Positions 50,863-63,085 of a DNA stretch of 64,000 nucleotides are shown one piece after another (position 1 is the first letter of the stretch; every line of letters begins with the position of its first letter). Where the stretch lies: the NCBI GenBank assembly GCA_030761205.1, contig JAULJL010000017.1, positions 10,001-74,000 of the forward strand, written 5' to 3'. The notes beneath the pieces are model-generated. The model was not told where the DNA came from. It did no database searches and saw only the letters and a list, made by a program, of their open reading frames with translations. This DNA comes from Fremontodendron californicum (Eukaryota; Streptophyta; Magnoliopsida; Malvales; Malvaceae). A program made the translations under genes and the position numbers.

Positions 50863-51065
50863 TGATGTGAACCCTAGGGGTTAAACCCTTTGAACCCACT
50901 AACAAATTGAAATACCCTAACCCCAAGAAAGCCAAGATTCAGGCAAAGAAAACTTAAACCCTTAGAAAGCCTGTTTCAAAGAACCTAGATTAAGCATGTA
51001 ATCTAAACCCTAAGAACTCTCGTTTCAAGAACCTAAGTTTGATAGGTTGAACGCCACAAAGAAAG
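50863..51065. repeat. 203-bp inverted repeat, left arm
   Basis: Reverse complement of 51412-51614 along its full length with essentially no mismatch by eye. The spacer is ~346 bp. It is the last 203 bp of the LTR in the wrong orientation. Confidence 0.92.
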
Positions 51066-51290
51066 TTTTTGTGGTGTCTAAATTAGAACCTTTAGTTGAG
51101 TCTTTTAATTACTTAAGCTTTTGGGCTTGATTTATGTATTATGTCCATTAGGCTTAAGGGGTCTATCTTTATTAAACTTGTTGAACATCTTTTAATTATT
51201 TAGGTTTGGGCTTGAGTATGTTCAGCCAATATTTTACATATTATTACTTAGTAGATTAGGGTTTAGTAGATTAGGGTTATTGTAGGGAGG

Positions 51291-51299
51291 CTATAAATA
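51291..51299 (+). promoter_or_regulatory. Probable LTR TATA box
   Basis: CTATAAATA lies about 315 bp before the LTR end, in a non-satellite context and preceded by GGGAGG. This is a plausible core promoter for transcription starting some 30 bp downstream. Inferred from sequence and position only. Confidence 0.5.
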
Positions 51300-51411
51300 T
51301 ATGTCTTAGCCACCTACTTCAATTATCTTTTGATCAATTAAGTCTGATTTTATTCAGTGAGAGTTTTCTCTTTTTAGTTCTTGAAAGAACTTAGGAACTT
51401 ATCAAAGAATT

Positions 51412-51614
51412 CTTTCTTTGTGGCGTTCAACCTATCAAACTTAGGTTCTTGAAACGAGAGTTCTTAGGGTTTAGATTACATGCTTAATCTAGGTTCTTTG
51501 AAACAGGCTTTCTAAGGGTTTAAGTTTTCTTTGCCTGAATCTTGGCTTTCTTGGGGTTAGGGTATTTCAATTTGTTAGTGGGTTCAAAGGGTTTAACCCC
51601 TAGGGTTCACATCA
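51412..51614. repeat. 203-bp inverted repeat, right arm
   Basis: The 3' end of the forward LTR and the partner of 50863-51065. The near-identity of the arms suggests a recent or single-step origin. Confidence 0.92.
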
Positions 51615-51880
51615 TGTAATATCTATGTAATTGTAATGTATCTATGTAATTTTAATAAAAATATGTAATTGTAATTTTAATATATCTATGTAATTTTAAT
51701 ATATATCTATGTAATTCTAATATATCTATGTAATTGTAATGTATCTATGTAATTAGATATCTATGTAATTGTAATATATTTATATAATTGTAATTGTAAT
51801 ATGTTTATGTAATTGTAATGCATCTATGTAATTGTAATATATTACAATTACATAGATATATGTATAAATATCTATGTAAT
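51615..51880. repeat. AT-rich minisatellite, short block
   Basis: Reverse-orientation 19-bp units between the Gypsy LTR end and the pararetrovirus fragment. Confidence 0.9.
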
Positions 51881-52183
51881 AAAGGAATCAAATATCAAAC
51901 ATGCTTTTTAACAGTGAAAGATATAATGCAAAATGTCATACTAGGCACACTTTTTATATCTTTACTCAAACCTTACAAAGTGACAAATCAAGAAATCAGC
52001 ACTAAAATATTAAACTCCAAAATAATATCTCCTTTTATAGAAAAACCAAAAGTTAAAAATCTTAATCTCTTAAAATCTTTGTCTATTCATACAGGACAAA
52101 TCAATAATTTAATTAATTATAAACAAAACAAATCTCTTTTCTCAAGGAAGAAATTCACTTCAAAAAAATTAGTGACCAACTAA
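51881..52183 (+). pseudogene. Endogenous caulimovirid pol fragment (protease region)
   Basis: An open segment without its own start; the frame opens in satellite at 51818. Residues 26 onward resemble the end of the aspartic protease and the linker before reverse transcriptase in plant pararetroviruses. An ILGT motif sits in a VKDIMQNVILGTLFISL context, followed by a FIEKPK-V-KNLNLLK stretch and a lysine-rich linker. The catalytic D-[ST]-G triad would lie upstream and is missing, as is the reverse transcriptase. The frame ends at TAA 52181-52183, and a neighbouring frame stays open a little further, suggesting an indel near 52160. I assign it to Caulimoviridae from motif memory; the genus (perhaps Florendovirus-like) is uncertain. 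It is an old, broken insertion. Confidence 0.68.
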
Positions 52184-52655
52184 AAACAAAATCTCAAACG
52201 AGGCCAGTGATCAACAGAGATAAAATGGAAAAAATGAAAATAAAAGAAGAAAAGATAATTGTTGAAAAGACGATTTTATTGCTGGGATTTTTTTAAAGAG
52301 TTTTTTCAGAGAAGTTCTTCCTTCAGATGAAAAACTTGCCTCTTACATTGATTTTAGAAGTCTTATATAGAGGATGGCTCCATGATTTGCCTTAGCACTA
52401 TTGTGCAGGGAATATATTCTCTGACTCTAGTCCTATTTGGATGCTTTAGCATCATTACAACTTTTGAATTTTCAAACTGAAACTTTTAAGGGAATCTATT
52501 CCCTGTCTTTTGTCCTATTACAATTTGAATTACAGCTGAGACAGTATTTGTACATTTGTCCGTTGTGAATTTTGAAAAGATTCTTGAAAATATTCCTGTT
52601 TTCTTTCCAGACTTTTTTTTTACACTTTGTCTTGTTTTACCGACAATTTGTGTCA
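52184..52655 (-). promoter_or_regulatory. Probable pararetroviral intergenic promoter region
   Basis: Non-satellite, non-coding sequence. On the minus strand it follows a stop codon at 52658-52656 and contains CCTCTATATAAGAC at about 52361-52374. An AATAAA (52280-52275) lies ~90 bp downstream. A TATA box with a nearby downstream polyadenylation signal is the usual arrangement for the terminally redundant RNA of caulimovirids. The join to the plus-strand protease fragment lies somewhere between 52184 and ~52270. Confidence 0.55.
52363..52370 (-). promoter_or_regulatory. TATA box in presumed viral promoter
   Basis: The minus strand reads CTATATAA within CCTCTATATAAGAC, close to the form typical of caulimovirid promoters. 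Its flanks are not minisatellite. Confidence 0.6.
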
Positions 52656-52903
52656 TCATTTCTTCTTTGATTTGCCTATAATAACTTCATCATCTGCCAG
52701 GTTTATGGTCTTGTTAGAGGATATTGGGGATTTGTCTTCTTCTGAGTCAGAGTCCATCAAGCTGAGCATTTCTGCCATCAGTTTTTTGTATTCTTTTTTG
52801 GTTTTGGCTTGTGCTAGGAGTGAACTAGCATTTTTTTAGCCTGAAAAAATATGGCTGTATCTTGATCTGGTGCTGCAATTGAAAGGCTATAACTCCCTAC
52901 AAC
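52656..52903 (-). pseudogene. Presumed caulimovirid ORF terminus, frameshifted
   Basis: On the minus strand ~82 codons run from the satellite junction at ~52903 to TGA at 52658-52656, with a one-base frame change in the seven-base A run (plus-strand T run 52831-52837). The C-terminal part is acidic then basic, with MDSDSEEDKSP and a terminal KSKKK. I recognise no catalytic domain. It is assigned to the virus because it is followed at once by the TATA/AATAAA region and neighbours a protease fragment. Orientation is opposite to that fragment, so the insertion is rearranged. Confidence 0.45.
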
Positions 52904-53602
52904 TATATCTATGTAATTGTAATATATCTATATATTATTATATGTAATATATATATATGTAATTGTAATATATCTATATAAATGTAATATATCTATGTAA
53001 TTGTAATTTCTATGTAATTGAAATACATCTATGTAATTGAAATATATCTATGTAATTGTAATATATCTATGTAATTGTAATATATATATATATATATATA
53101 TGTAATTGTAATATATCTATGTAATTGTAATATATATTACATGTATTTTAATATATCTAATGTGTAATTGTAATGTATCTATGTAATTGTAATATATAAT
53201 ATAATATATCTATATAATTGTAATAATATATCTATGTAATTGTAATATATATATGTAATTGTAATATATCTATGTAATTGTAATATATTTGTGAAATTGT
53301 AATATATTTATGTAATTGTAATATATCTATGTAATTGTAATATATATAGTAATATTATCTATGTAATTGTAATATCAAATGTTTTCAGAAACAGTAATGT
53401 AATTTACATAGATATATTACAAATATATTACAATTACATAAATACAATTACACAAATATATTACAATTACATAGATATATTACATCAATACTATTACATA
53501 GATATAATACAATTACATAGATAATAAATAAATTACACCAATATATTACAATTACGTAGATATATTGCAATTACACAAATATATTACAATTACATAGATA
53601 TT
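52904..53602. repeat. AT-rich 19-bp minisatellite, block 8
   Basis: Reverse units to about 53380, then forward. The segment 53345-53500 parallels 49905-50040 and the reverse complement of 2400-2530. Confidence 0.92.
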
Positions 53603-54320
53603 ACGTCCTGTCGATCCGGACGTTCCGAGCGGTCCGGACGGTTCGAGAGTTCGGAGTAGTCCGGTCGGTCCGTGCGATTCGAACTGTCCAGTCGGTACGG
53701 ACGGTCAATTCGGTACTTACAGTCCGGGCGGTACAGTCGGTTCGAACAACCGAGCACAAAGTTATAGCCTTTCAAAATTGAGACACCAAGGCTAGTGAAG
53801 TTTAGCCTAGCCTTGCCTAGCCGGTCGGTACGGACGGTCCGAAGGGTCCGCTCGGTCCGGGCGGTCCCGACGGTCCGGTCGGTCAAGTCGGTCCGGTCGG
53901 TCTGGACGACCCGGTCGGTCCAGACGGTCCGCTCGGCCCAGACGGTCCGGTCGGTCCGATTGGTCCGAGCGGTCCGGACGGTCCGGTCGATCCGGATGGT
54001 CCGGTCGGGCGGTCCGGATGGTCCGGGTGGTCCGGACGATCCGAATGGTTCGGTCGATCAGGTCGGTCCAGACGGTCCGGTAGGTCCGGACGGTTCACTC
54101 GGTCTAGCCGGTTCGGACGGTCCCGTCTGTCTGGCCGGCCCGGACGATCCGATTGGCCCTGACGACCCGGTCGGCCCTGAGGTCCGGGCGGTCCGGATGG
54201 TCCGATCGATCCGGACGACCTGATCGGTCCGGACGGTCCGGTCGGTCAGAACGGTCCAGACGGTACGGGCGGTCCGGTCGGTTTAGCCTATAGCCTTTCA
54301 AAGTTGAGACACCAAGGTTA
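53603..54320. repeat. GC-rich 9-bp CGGTCCGGN minisatellite, island 2
   Basis: The longest island. From 53825 to ~54285 there are about 50 tandem nonamers, mostly CGGTCCGGA, CGGTCCGGT and one- or two-base variants. Before and after lie AGCCTTTCAAAGTTGAGACACC-type linkers. Many CGGTCCG and CGGACCG palindromes occur. The frames at 53795-54223, 53883-54098 and 54104-54301 give G-P-x collagen-like peptides on both strands purely because the period is nine. Confidence 0.93.
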
Positions 54321-55765
54321 CATATATTATTACAATTACATAGATATATTACAATTACATAGATGTATTACAATTACATAGATATATTACAATTACTTAG
54401 ATATATTACATAGATACAATAGATATATTACATAGATATATATATTACAATTACATAGATATACTACATAAATATATTAAAATTACACATATTACATTGA
54501 TACGTTACAATTACATAGATATATAATATTACAATTACAAAGATATATTATAATTACTTAGATATATTACATAGATACAATAGATATATTACATAGATAT
54601 ATATTACAATTACATAGATATAATACATAAATATACTAAAATTACATATATTATACAGATACATTACAATTACATAGATATATTACATATATTACAATCA
54701 CATAATTACAATTACATAGATATATTACAATTACATAGATATATAACCATTACATAGATATATTACAATTATATAGATATATTACATATATTACATTAAT
54801 ATTTGTATATGTATATATTACAATTACAATTACAATTACACAAATATATATATCTAAATAAATACATAGATATATTACAATTACGTAGATAAATATATTA
54901 CATAGATATATATATATATATATATATTACAATTACATAGAAATATTACAATAGCATAGATATATTACATACATATATTACAATTACAATTACACAAATA
55001 TATAATTACAAAAATATATTACAATTACATAGATATATTACAATTACAAAGATATATTAAAATACACAAATAGATAGATACATTAGAATTACATAGATAT
55101 ATTACAATTACACATTTGAATTACATGTATTTAATACATTACAATTACAAAAATATATTTTAATTACATAGATACATTAGAAATTTATAGATATATTACA
55201 ATTACATAAATATATATTACAATTACAAAGATATATTAGAATTACATAGATATATTACAATTACATAAAATATTAGAACTACATAGATATTTTACAGTTA
55301 CATAGATATATTACAATTATATAAACATATTACAATTACTTACAACATTAGACTTACATAGATATATTACAATTACATTGATATTTAGAATATTAGTAAT
55401 TTTAATATATATAACAATACATATCTATGTATCTATGTAATTGTAATATATCTAATGTATCTATGTAATTGTAATGTTATCTATGTAATTGTAATATATC
55501 TATGTAATTGTAATACATCTATGTAATTCTAATAGTATATCTATGTAATTGTAATACATTTATGTAATTGTAATATATCTATGTAATTTTAATATATTTA
55601 TGTAATTGTAATATATCTATGTAATTGTAATATATCTATGTAATTCTAATATATCTATGTAATTGTAATATCTATGTAATTGTAATATATTTATGTAATG
55701 TATCTATGTAATATATCTATGTAATTGTAATATATCTATGTAATATATATATATATATCTATGTA
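54321..55765. repeat. AT-rich 19-bp minisatellite, block 9
   Basis: The first ~350 bp parallel 35812-36270, including the same roughly 180-bp internal pattern. Forward units reach ~55400, then reverse. No gene. Confidence 0.92.
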
Positions 55766-55789
55766 ACTGTAAAAATTAAGCGACGGTAT

Positions 55790-56340
55790 AACCCTCGTCG
55801 GTATAGACCTATACCGACGGAAAAGGTGACCGTCGGAATAGGATTTATAACCTATACCGACGGTTTTAGACGTCACCAATGTTACTACCATCGGTATAGC
55901 CTATGTTGGGGTAGCCCCTTTTGCTTTTACCTATATCGACGGATTTTGTATCCGTCAATATAGGTACCGAATCTATACCGACGGCTTTTGTATCCGTAGG
56001 TATAGATACCGTATCTATACCGACAGCTTTTGTATCCGTCGGTATAGATATCGCATCTATACCGATGGCTTTTGTATCAGTAGGTATAGATACCGTATCT
56101 ATACCGACGGCTTTTGTATCCGTCGGTATAAATACCATAGATATACATATACCGACGTTTTTTTTTGCATCCGTCGGTATAGATTAAAATGTAAAATATA
56201 CAATTAACCTATAGCGACAGTTTGTCGTAAATTTACTGACGGTTTACTCCGTTAGTATACTATACATTTTTTGTTGTTATATGAACTGTCAGTATAGAGG
56301 TCAGAGCGTCGGTAAAAATAAAATTTTATCATATTTTTCA
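55790..56340. repeat. CACTA subterminal repeats, 42-bp palindromic unit
   Basis: At 55925-56180 about five 42-bp units alternate TATACCGACGG and CCGTCGGTATA, so each unit is an inverted repeat of ~13 bp arms with a TTTTGTAT loop. Looser CGACGG motifs extend to 56320. Such motifs are where CACTA-encoded proteins bind. The two opposing open frames at 55866-56187 are artefacts of a period divisible by three. Confidence 0.88.
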
Positions 56341-56606
56341 ATTACTAATATTGATATATTTGTAATTTAATCCAAGATATTTCATATAAAAAAAACCATT
56401 ATAAGAAAGTACAAAATATTTCATAATATTAAAAATAAAATTACAAATAAATTGTGTTAATTATATAACTTTTACAAGCTAAATAGAAGTCGCAAGCTAA
56501 AATCATAATACAGTCTTAAAATTGAAAATTAGCAATCCAAACACAAAGTAAATAAGCAATCCAAATACATAAAGTGAAATAAGCAATCCAAATCTCTTAA
56601 ATATTC

Positions 56607-56788
56607 CTATGGAGCAGCATCTGCATAAAATTGACAAATATTATACACTTAAAAGCAATTAAGTAGTGAAGTCAATATAGAAGAATAAAATAATTAAGTA
56701 GTTTACCATCTTCATTTTCATTAACTTGATGTCTAGAAGTTGAAGACCTTATTATTGGTGACAAATTTGGAGCACTACCAGCATCAAA
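56607..56788 (-). pseudogene. Last two exons of a CACTA-encoded protein
   Basis: On the minus strand an exon (56788-56707) contains PNLSPIIRSSTSRHQVNENE and ends GATG|GTAAAC. An 86-bp intron (56706-56621) ends TTTTATGCAG, and a 14-base exon (56620-56607) gives the C-terminus D-A-A-P and TAG. The splice sites are consensus GT-AG and the phases agree. The acidic, serine-rich tail next to the transposon terminus is where a CACTA transposase-related protein would end. The rest of the gene has been lost to the satellite junction. Confidence 0.6.
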
Positions 56789-56925
56789 TATATCTATTTA
56801 AGTGGTTTACGTAATTGTAATATATCTATGTTTAATATATCTAAGTAACTTGTTTAATTTTAATGTATCTATGCAGAATTCAAGAAGAGTTTCTTCGCTT
56901 TCGAATTTGCATAATTATTGTATTA
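56789..56925. other. Short satellite plus duplicated unique scrap
   Basis: Irregular minisatellite to ~56872, then ~50 bp matching the end of 33376-33560 (TCTATGCAGAATTCAAGAAG onward). This begins the ~1.1-kb segment duplicated from 33515-34700. Confidence 0.7.
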
Positions 56926-59900
56926 CATTAGAATTACATAGATATATTACAATTACTTAAAACATTAGAATTAAATTGATATATTACAATTACATAGATA
57001 TATTAGAATTATATAGATATATTACAATTACATACATAGATATATTACAATTACATGCATATATTAAAATTACATAGATATATTCAATATGTAATTGTTA
57101 TATATCTATATAGTAGTAATATATCTATGTAACTGTAATATATCTATGTAATTCTAATATATCTATGTAATACTAATATATCTATGTAATTGTAATATAT
57201 TACATGTAATAGTAATATATCTATGTAATTGTAATATATACATAAATATATCTATCTATCTATGTAATTGTAATATAAATATAAATATATCTATGCATCT
57301 ATGTAATTGTAATTGTAATTGTAATATATACATAAATATATCTACGTAATTATAATATATCTATGAAATAGTAATGTATCTATGTAATTGTAATATATCT
57401 ATGTAATTGTAATATATCTATGTAATAGTAATGTATCTATGTAATTGTAATTGTAATATATCTATATAACTATAATACATCTAGGTAATATATCCATGTT
57501 ATTGTAATATATCTATGTAATTATAATATATCTATGTAATTGTAATATATCTATGTAATTGTAATATATTTGTGTAATTGTAATATATTTATGTAATTGT
57601 AATATATCTATGTAATTGTAATACAACTATGCAATTATAATTACATTAATCATATGTAATATATCTATGTAATTCTAATATATCTATGTAATTGTAATTG
57701 TAATATATACATTTCATTAATCATATGTAATATATCTATGCAATTGTAATATATCTATGTAATTGTAATATATTACATGTAATAGTAATATATCTATGTA
57801 ATTGTAATATATACATAAATATATCTATGTATCTATGTAATTGTAATTGTAATATATACATAAATATATTATATGTAATATATCTATGTAATTGTAATAT
57901 ATCATATGTAATATATTACAATTACATAGATATATTACATATAATATATTTATGTATATATTACAATTACATAGATAAATTACAATTACATAGATATAAT
58001 TGTAATTGCAATATATTTGTATTCAGTAATTACATAGATATATTGCAATTACTGAAAACTTACTTTTACATAGATATATTAGAATTACTGAAAATATTAT
58101 ATGACTATATCTAATGTTTTCTGTAATTGTAATATATCTATGTAATTGTAAAATATTTATATAATTGGTAATATATTTGTATAATATATCTATGTAATTG
58201 CATATATTTATGTAATTGTAATATATCTATTTAGTTGTAATATATGTATGTAATTAGTATATATTTGTGTATATATTACATTTACATACATTTATTACAT
58301 TTACACAAATATATTAAAATTACAATTAAATAGATATTTATATTACAAGAATATATTACAAGTACATAGATATATTACAATTACATAGATCTATTACTAT
58401 TACATAGATATATTACAATTACATAAATACATTATAATTACATAGATACATTACAATAATATATCTAAAGTTTTCAGTAACATAGATACATTACAATTAC
58501 ATAGATACATTACAATTACACATTAGATATATTAAAATACATGTAATATATAATGTTTTCGAATTACATTGATATATTAGAATTACATAGATACATTGGA
58601 TATATATATATTACAATTACATAGATATACTACAGTTATATAGATATATTACAATTACATAGATATATTACATAGATACATTACAATTACATAGATATAT
58701 TACAATTACATATATATATTACAATTAATAATGTATGTATGTAATATTACATAGATATATTACAACTACAAAGATATATTATCTCTGTAACTATATCTAT
58801 CTAATTTTATGTAATATATCTATGTAATAGAAATATATCTATGTAATTGTAATAAATATATTTATGTAATTGTAATACATCTATGTAATTGAAATACATC
58901 TATGTAATTGTAATGCATCTATGTAATTGAAATATATCTATATAATTGTAATATATCTATGTAATTGTAATACATATATCTATGTAATATATCTATGTAA
59001 TTGTAATATATTTTTGTAATTCTAATATATCTATGTAATATATCTATGTAATTGTAATATATTTTTGTAATTGTAATATATCTATGTAATTGTAATATAT
59101 ATATATTTAATAGTAATATCTATGTAATTGTAATATATATATCTATGTAATTCTAATATATCTAAGTAATTGTAATATATCTATGTAATTATAATATATC
59201 TACGTAATTGTAATACATCTATGTAATTATAATATATCTATGTAATTGTAATGTATTTGTGTAATTGTAATTGTATTAGATATATTACTGAAAATATTAA
59301 AATTACTGAAAACATTAGATAATGTAATTACAAAGATATATTACATGTATATATTTATCTATGTAATTGTAATATATCTATGTAATATTACATAGATATA
59401 TTACATAAATATATTTATTACAATTACATAGATATATTACAATTACATAGATATATATATTACAATTACATACATATATTACAATTAAATAGATATATTA
59501 CAATTACTTAAATATATTACAATTACAGAAATATACTACAGTTACGTAGATATATCTATGTAATTGTGTTAATGTAATATATCTATGTAATTGTAATATA
59601 TTATCTATCTAATATGTCTATTTAATTGTAATATCTATGTAATTGTAATATATCTATGTATCTATATAATTGTATCTTTGTAATATTACATAGATATATG
59701 ACAATTATATTATATTATAATTACATAGATATATTACAATTACATAGATATATTACATAGATGCATTACAATTACATAGATGTATTACAATTACATAAAT
59801 ATATCTATGTAATTGTAATGTATCTATGTAATATATGTAATTGTAGTATATTTATGTATTATATCTATGTAATTGTAATATATATCTATGTAAAATATCT

Positions 59901-62010
59901 ATTGTATCTATGTAATATATCTAAGTAATTGTAATATATCTTTGTAATTGTAATATTATATGTCTATGTAATTGTAATATATCTATGTAATTATAATGTA
60001 TCTTTGTAATATATGTAATTGTAATATATTTATGTAGTATATCTATGTAATTGCAATATATATCAATGTAATATATCTATTGTATCTATGTAATATATCT
60101 AAGTATTTGTAATATATCTATGTAATTGTAATATATCTATGTAATTATAATACATCTATTTAATTGTAATATATCTATGTAATTGTAATGATATATGTAA
60201 TTGTAATATATCTATGTAATTATAATATATCTATGTTAGTGTATTATATCTATGCAATTGTAATATATTTATGTAATTGTAATATATATATCCAATGTAT
60301 CTATGTAATTCTAATATATCAATGTAATTCGAAACATTATATATTACATGTATAATATATCTATGTAATATCTATGTAATTATAATTGTAATATATCTAT
60401 GTAATTGTAATATATCTGTGTAATAGTAATATATATCTATGTAATATATCTATGTAATATAGATATATATTAATGTAATTGTAATAAATATATATGTAAT
60501 TGTAATTATCTATATCTATGTAATATATACTACATTTATATCTATGTAATTGTAATATATCTATGTAATTATAATATATATATATATATATGTAATTGTA
60601 ATATATCTATGTAATATATTTTTGTAATTGTAATAAATCTATGTAATTGTAATATATCTATATATAATTTATCTATGTATCTGTGTAATTGTAATATATC
60701 TATATAATTGTAATATATCTATGTAATTTTAATATATCTATGTAATTGTAATATATCTATGTATAATATATGAATTTGTAATAGATATATAATTGTAATT
60801 ACATAGATATATTACAATTACATATATATTAATGTATATATATAAATATATTAGAATTACATAAATATATTATAATTACATAGGATTACATAAATATATT
60901 AAAATTACATAGATATATTACAATTAAATAGATATATATATATTACAATTACATAGATACATTACATATATGTAATTGTAATATATCTATTGTAATATAT
61001 TACAATTACAATTACATGTATATTACAATTACAACTACATAGATATATTACAATGTATTACACAAATATATTACAATTACTTAAATATATTACAATTACA
61101 TAGATATATTACATAAATATATTTATTACAATTACATAGATATATTACAATTACATAGATATATTATAATTACATAGATATATTACAATTACAGAGATAT
61201 ACTACAATTACATAGATATATCTATGTAATTGTAATATATTTGTATAATTATAATATATCTATGTAATTGTAATATAATGGTGTAATTTATTTATTATCT
61301 ATGTAATTGTATTATATCTATGTAATTGTGTTAATGTAATATATCTATGTAATTGTAATATCTATGTAATATATCTATGTAATTGTAATATATCTATGTA
61401 TCTATATAATTGTATCTATGTAATATTACATAGATATATTACATAAATATATATTACAATTATATTATATTATAATTATATAGATATATTACAATTACAT
61501 AGATATATTATAATTACATAGATATATTACAATTACATAGATATATTACATAGATACATTACAATTACATAGATGTATTACAATTACATAAATATATCTA
61601 TGTAATTGTAATATATCTATGTAATTGTAATGTATCTGTGTAATATATGTAATTGTAGTATATTTATGTATTATATGTATGTAATTGTAATATATATCTA
61701 TGTAATATATCTATTGTATCTATGTAATATATCTAAGTAATTGTAATATATCTTTGTAATTATAATATTATATATCTATGTTATTGTAATATATCTATGT
61801 AATTGTAATGTATCTGTGTAATTGTAATGTATCTATGTAATATATGTGATTTTAATATATTTATGTAGTATATCTATGTAATTGTAATATATATATCTAT
61901 GTAATATATCTATTGTATCTATGTAATATATCTAAGTAATTGTAATATATCTATGTAATTGTAATACATCTATGTAATTGCAATATATCTATGTAATTGT
62001 AATAATATAT
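56926..62010. repeat. AT-rich 19-bp minisatellite, block 10
   Basis: The longest run after block 7. 56926-57960 duplicates 33561-34700. 59386-60190 and about 61093-61990 are direct duplicates ~1.8 kb apart (shared words include CTATTGTATCTATGTAATAT and GTAGTATATTTATGTATTAT). 60985-61090 duplicates 29110-29215, and 59268-59400 is an isolated 174-bp-type unit. No gene. Confidence 0.92.
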
Positions 62011-62372
62011 GTAACCTTTGTGTCTCAACTTTGAAAGTCTATAGGCTATAGGATAGGCTTGGCTAGGCCGGAGCGCCTAGACCGACTAGACTGACCTGAG
62101 CGCCTAGACCGTCCGGACTGTCCGGACCGCCTAGATCGACTTTCTAGGCTAGGCTTGGCTTGGCTAAACTTTACTAGCCTTGGCGTCTTAACTTTGAAAG
62201 GCTATAAGCTATAGGCTAGGCTTGACCAACCAGACCATCCGGACCGTCTGGATCGATCGGACCGACCGGATCGACTGGACTACCAGAATCGACCTGACCG
62301 CTCGGACCGTCCAAATCGACCGAATCGATCAGATCGCCCGGACCGTCCAGATAATACATCAGGCTTTTCTGT
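62011..62372. repeat. GC-rich 9-bp minisatellite, island 3 (inverted)
   Basis: Reverse complement of island 1 (35441-35811): the same nonamers as CCGGACCG forms, the same linker as TTGGTGTCTCAACTTTGAAA-like phrases near 62017 and 62180, and the same end phrase TGATGTATTATCTGGACG reversed. A few indels separate the copies. Confidence 0.9.
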
Positions 62373-62515
62373 ATTTGTAATATATATATATATATATATC
62401 CAATGTATATATATATATTACATAGATTTTTTAAATATATTACAATTGTAATATATAACTAATGTATACATGTTTTTAGTAATTGTAATATATCTATGTA
62501 ATTGTAATATATCTT
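62373..62515. repeat. AT-rich minisatellite, inverted copy of 35306-35440
   Basis: Short satellite stretch with (AT)n, part of the same inverted duplication. Confidence 0.85.
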
Positions 62516-63085
62516 GATCTGGTCCTAAGTAATATTACCATTATAATCTAACTTGTTCTTTAAAAGGAAAAGCTTTTGGCAAAAATATATAGAAAAGATG
62601 GGATTCATTAAAATATATAGAATATTATTATTAATAAATTTTTTATATTAAAATATAAATATAATTTTAAATATGTGTAAACAAAATAGTTACCTATTAT
62701 TCTCTTATATATAGATTGCATGGCACAGCAAGGTTTTTTTATTACAATCATTTCCTAATTTTTTCTTTAGAATTACCTATATCTTAAACAGTTAAACATT
62801 AACAAAGCATGAATCTTTTTTCTCTAATCATTAAGTCTATTGCAATGTTAAGAAGGCAATGGTTATTCCATTCTATTAGTATGTTTGGTAGGTTAATATG
62901 AATGTAGGAATGGAAAAGAAAAATAGCTCATTGACAATAATACCCTTTAATGTAAAATTAATAATATATTATTTACTTAATTTATTTTATCAATATTATT
63001 TTACATAATTTTAGCTTATTAATATTATTTACTCAAATTTTTTATATCAAAATTATTATTTTATAAATTAATAAAATATTTATAT
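62516..63085. repeat. ~560-bp AT-rich unit, inverted copy of 34746-35305
   Basis: Reverse complement of the unit at 34746-35305 with few substitutions and small indels. With 62011-62515 it forms a ~1.07-kb arm whose partner is 34746-35811. Confidence 0.9.

Larger units (their letters stand above)
50704..51614 (+). mobile_element. Gypsy 3' LTR interrupted by its own inverted PBS-LTR piece
   Basis: The forward LTR begins around 50704 (start uncertain), is interrupted at ~50783, resumes at 51081 after a 24-bp direct repeat (50759-50782 equals 51081-51104), and ends at 51614 with GGGTTCACATCA. The interruption, 50783-51080, is in reverse orientation: leader (50783-50848), PBS (50849-50860), and the last 203 bp of the LTR (50863-51065). 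A TATA-like CTATAAATA lies at 51291-51299 in the forward LTR. Confidence 0.82.
55766..56788 (-). mobile_element. CACTA (En/Spm-type) transposon end, truncated
   Basis: A terminal stretch AACTGTAAAAATTAAGCGAC is a degenerate match to the CACTACAAAAAA-type terminus. It is followed by many CCGACGG/CCGTCGG subterminal motifs in both orientations, the hallmark of plant CACTA ends, and then by AT-rich sequence and two small exons reading toward this terminus. The far end breaks into minisatellite at 56789. The first bases deviate from CACTA, so either the terminus is mutated or it has been trimmed. Confidence 0.72.

Noticed and set aside
51241..51275. Telomere-like TTAGGGTTTAG repeats
   Set aside because: Only a few interrupted copies inside an LTR; no array and no terminal context.
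52627..52839. 70-codon plus-strand ORF
   Set aside because: It lies opposite the minus-strand viral ORF terminus, which has the better composition, stop position and following promoter.
53795..54223. Collagen-like G-P-x protein
   Set aside because: A 9-bp DNA repeat gives three-residue repeats in several frames on both strands; no start context or conserved ends.
55866..56187. Repeat proteins in opposing frames
   Set aside because: Artefact of the 42-bp palindromic CACTA subterminal array.
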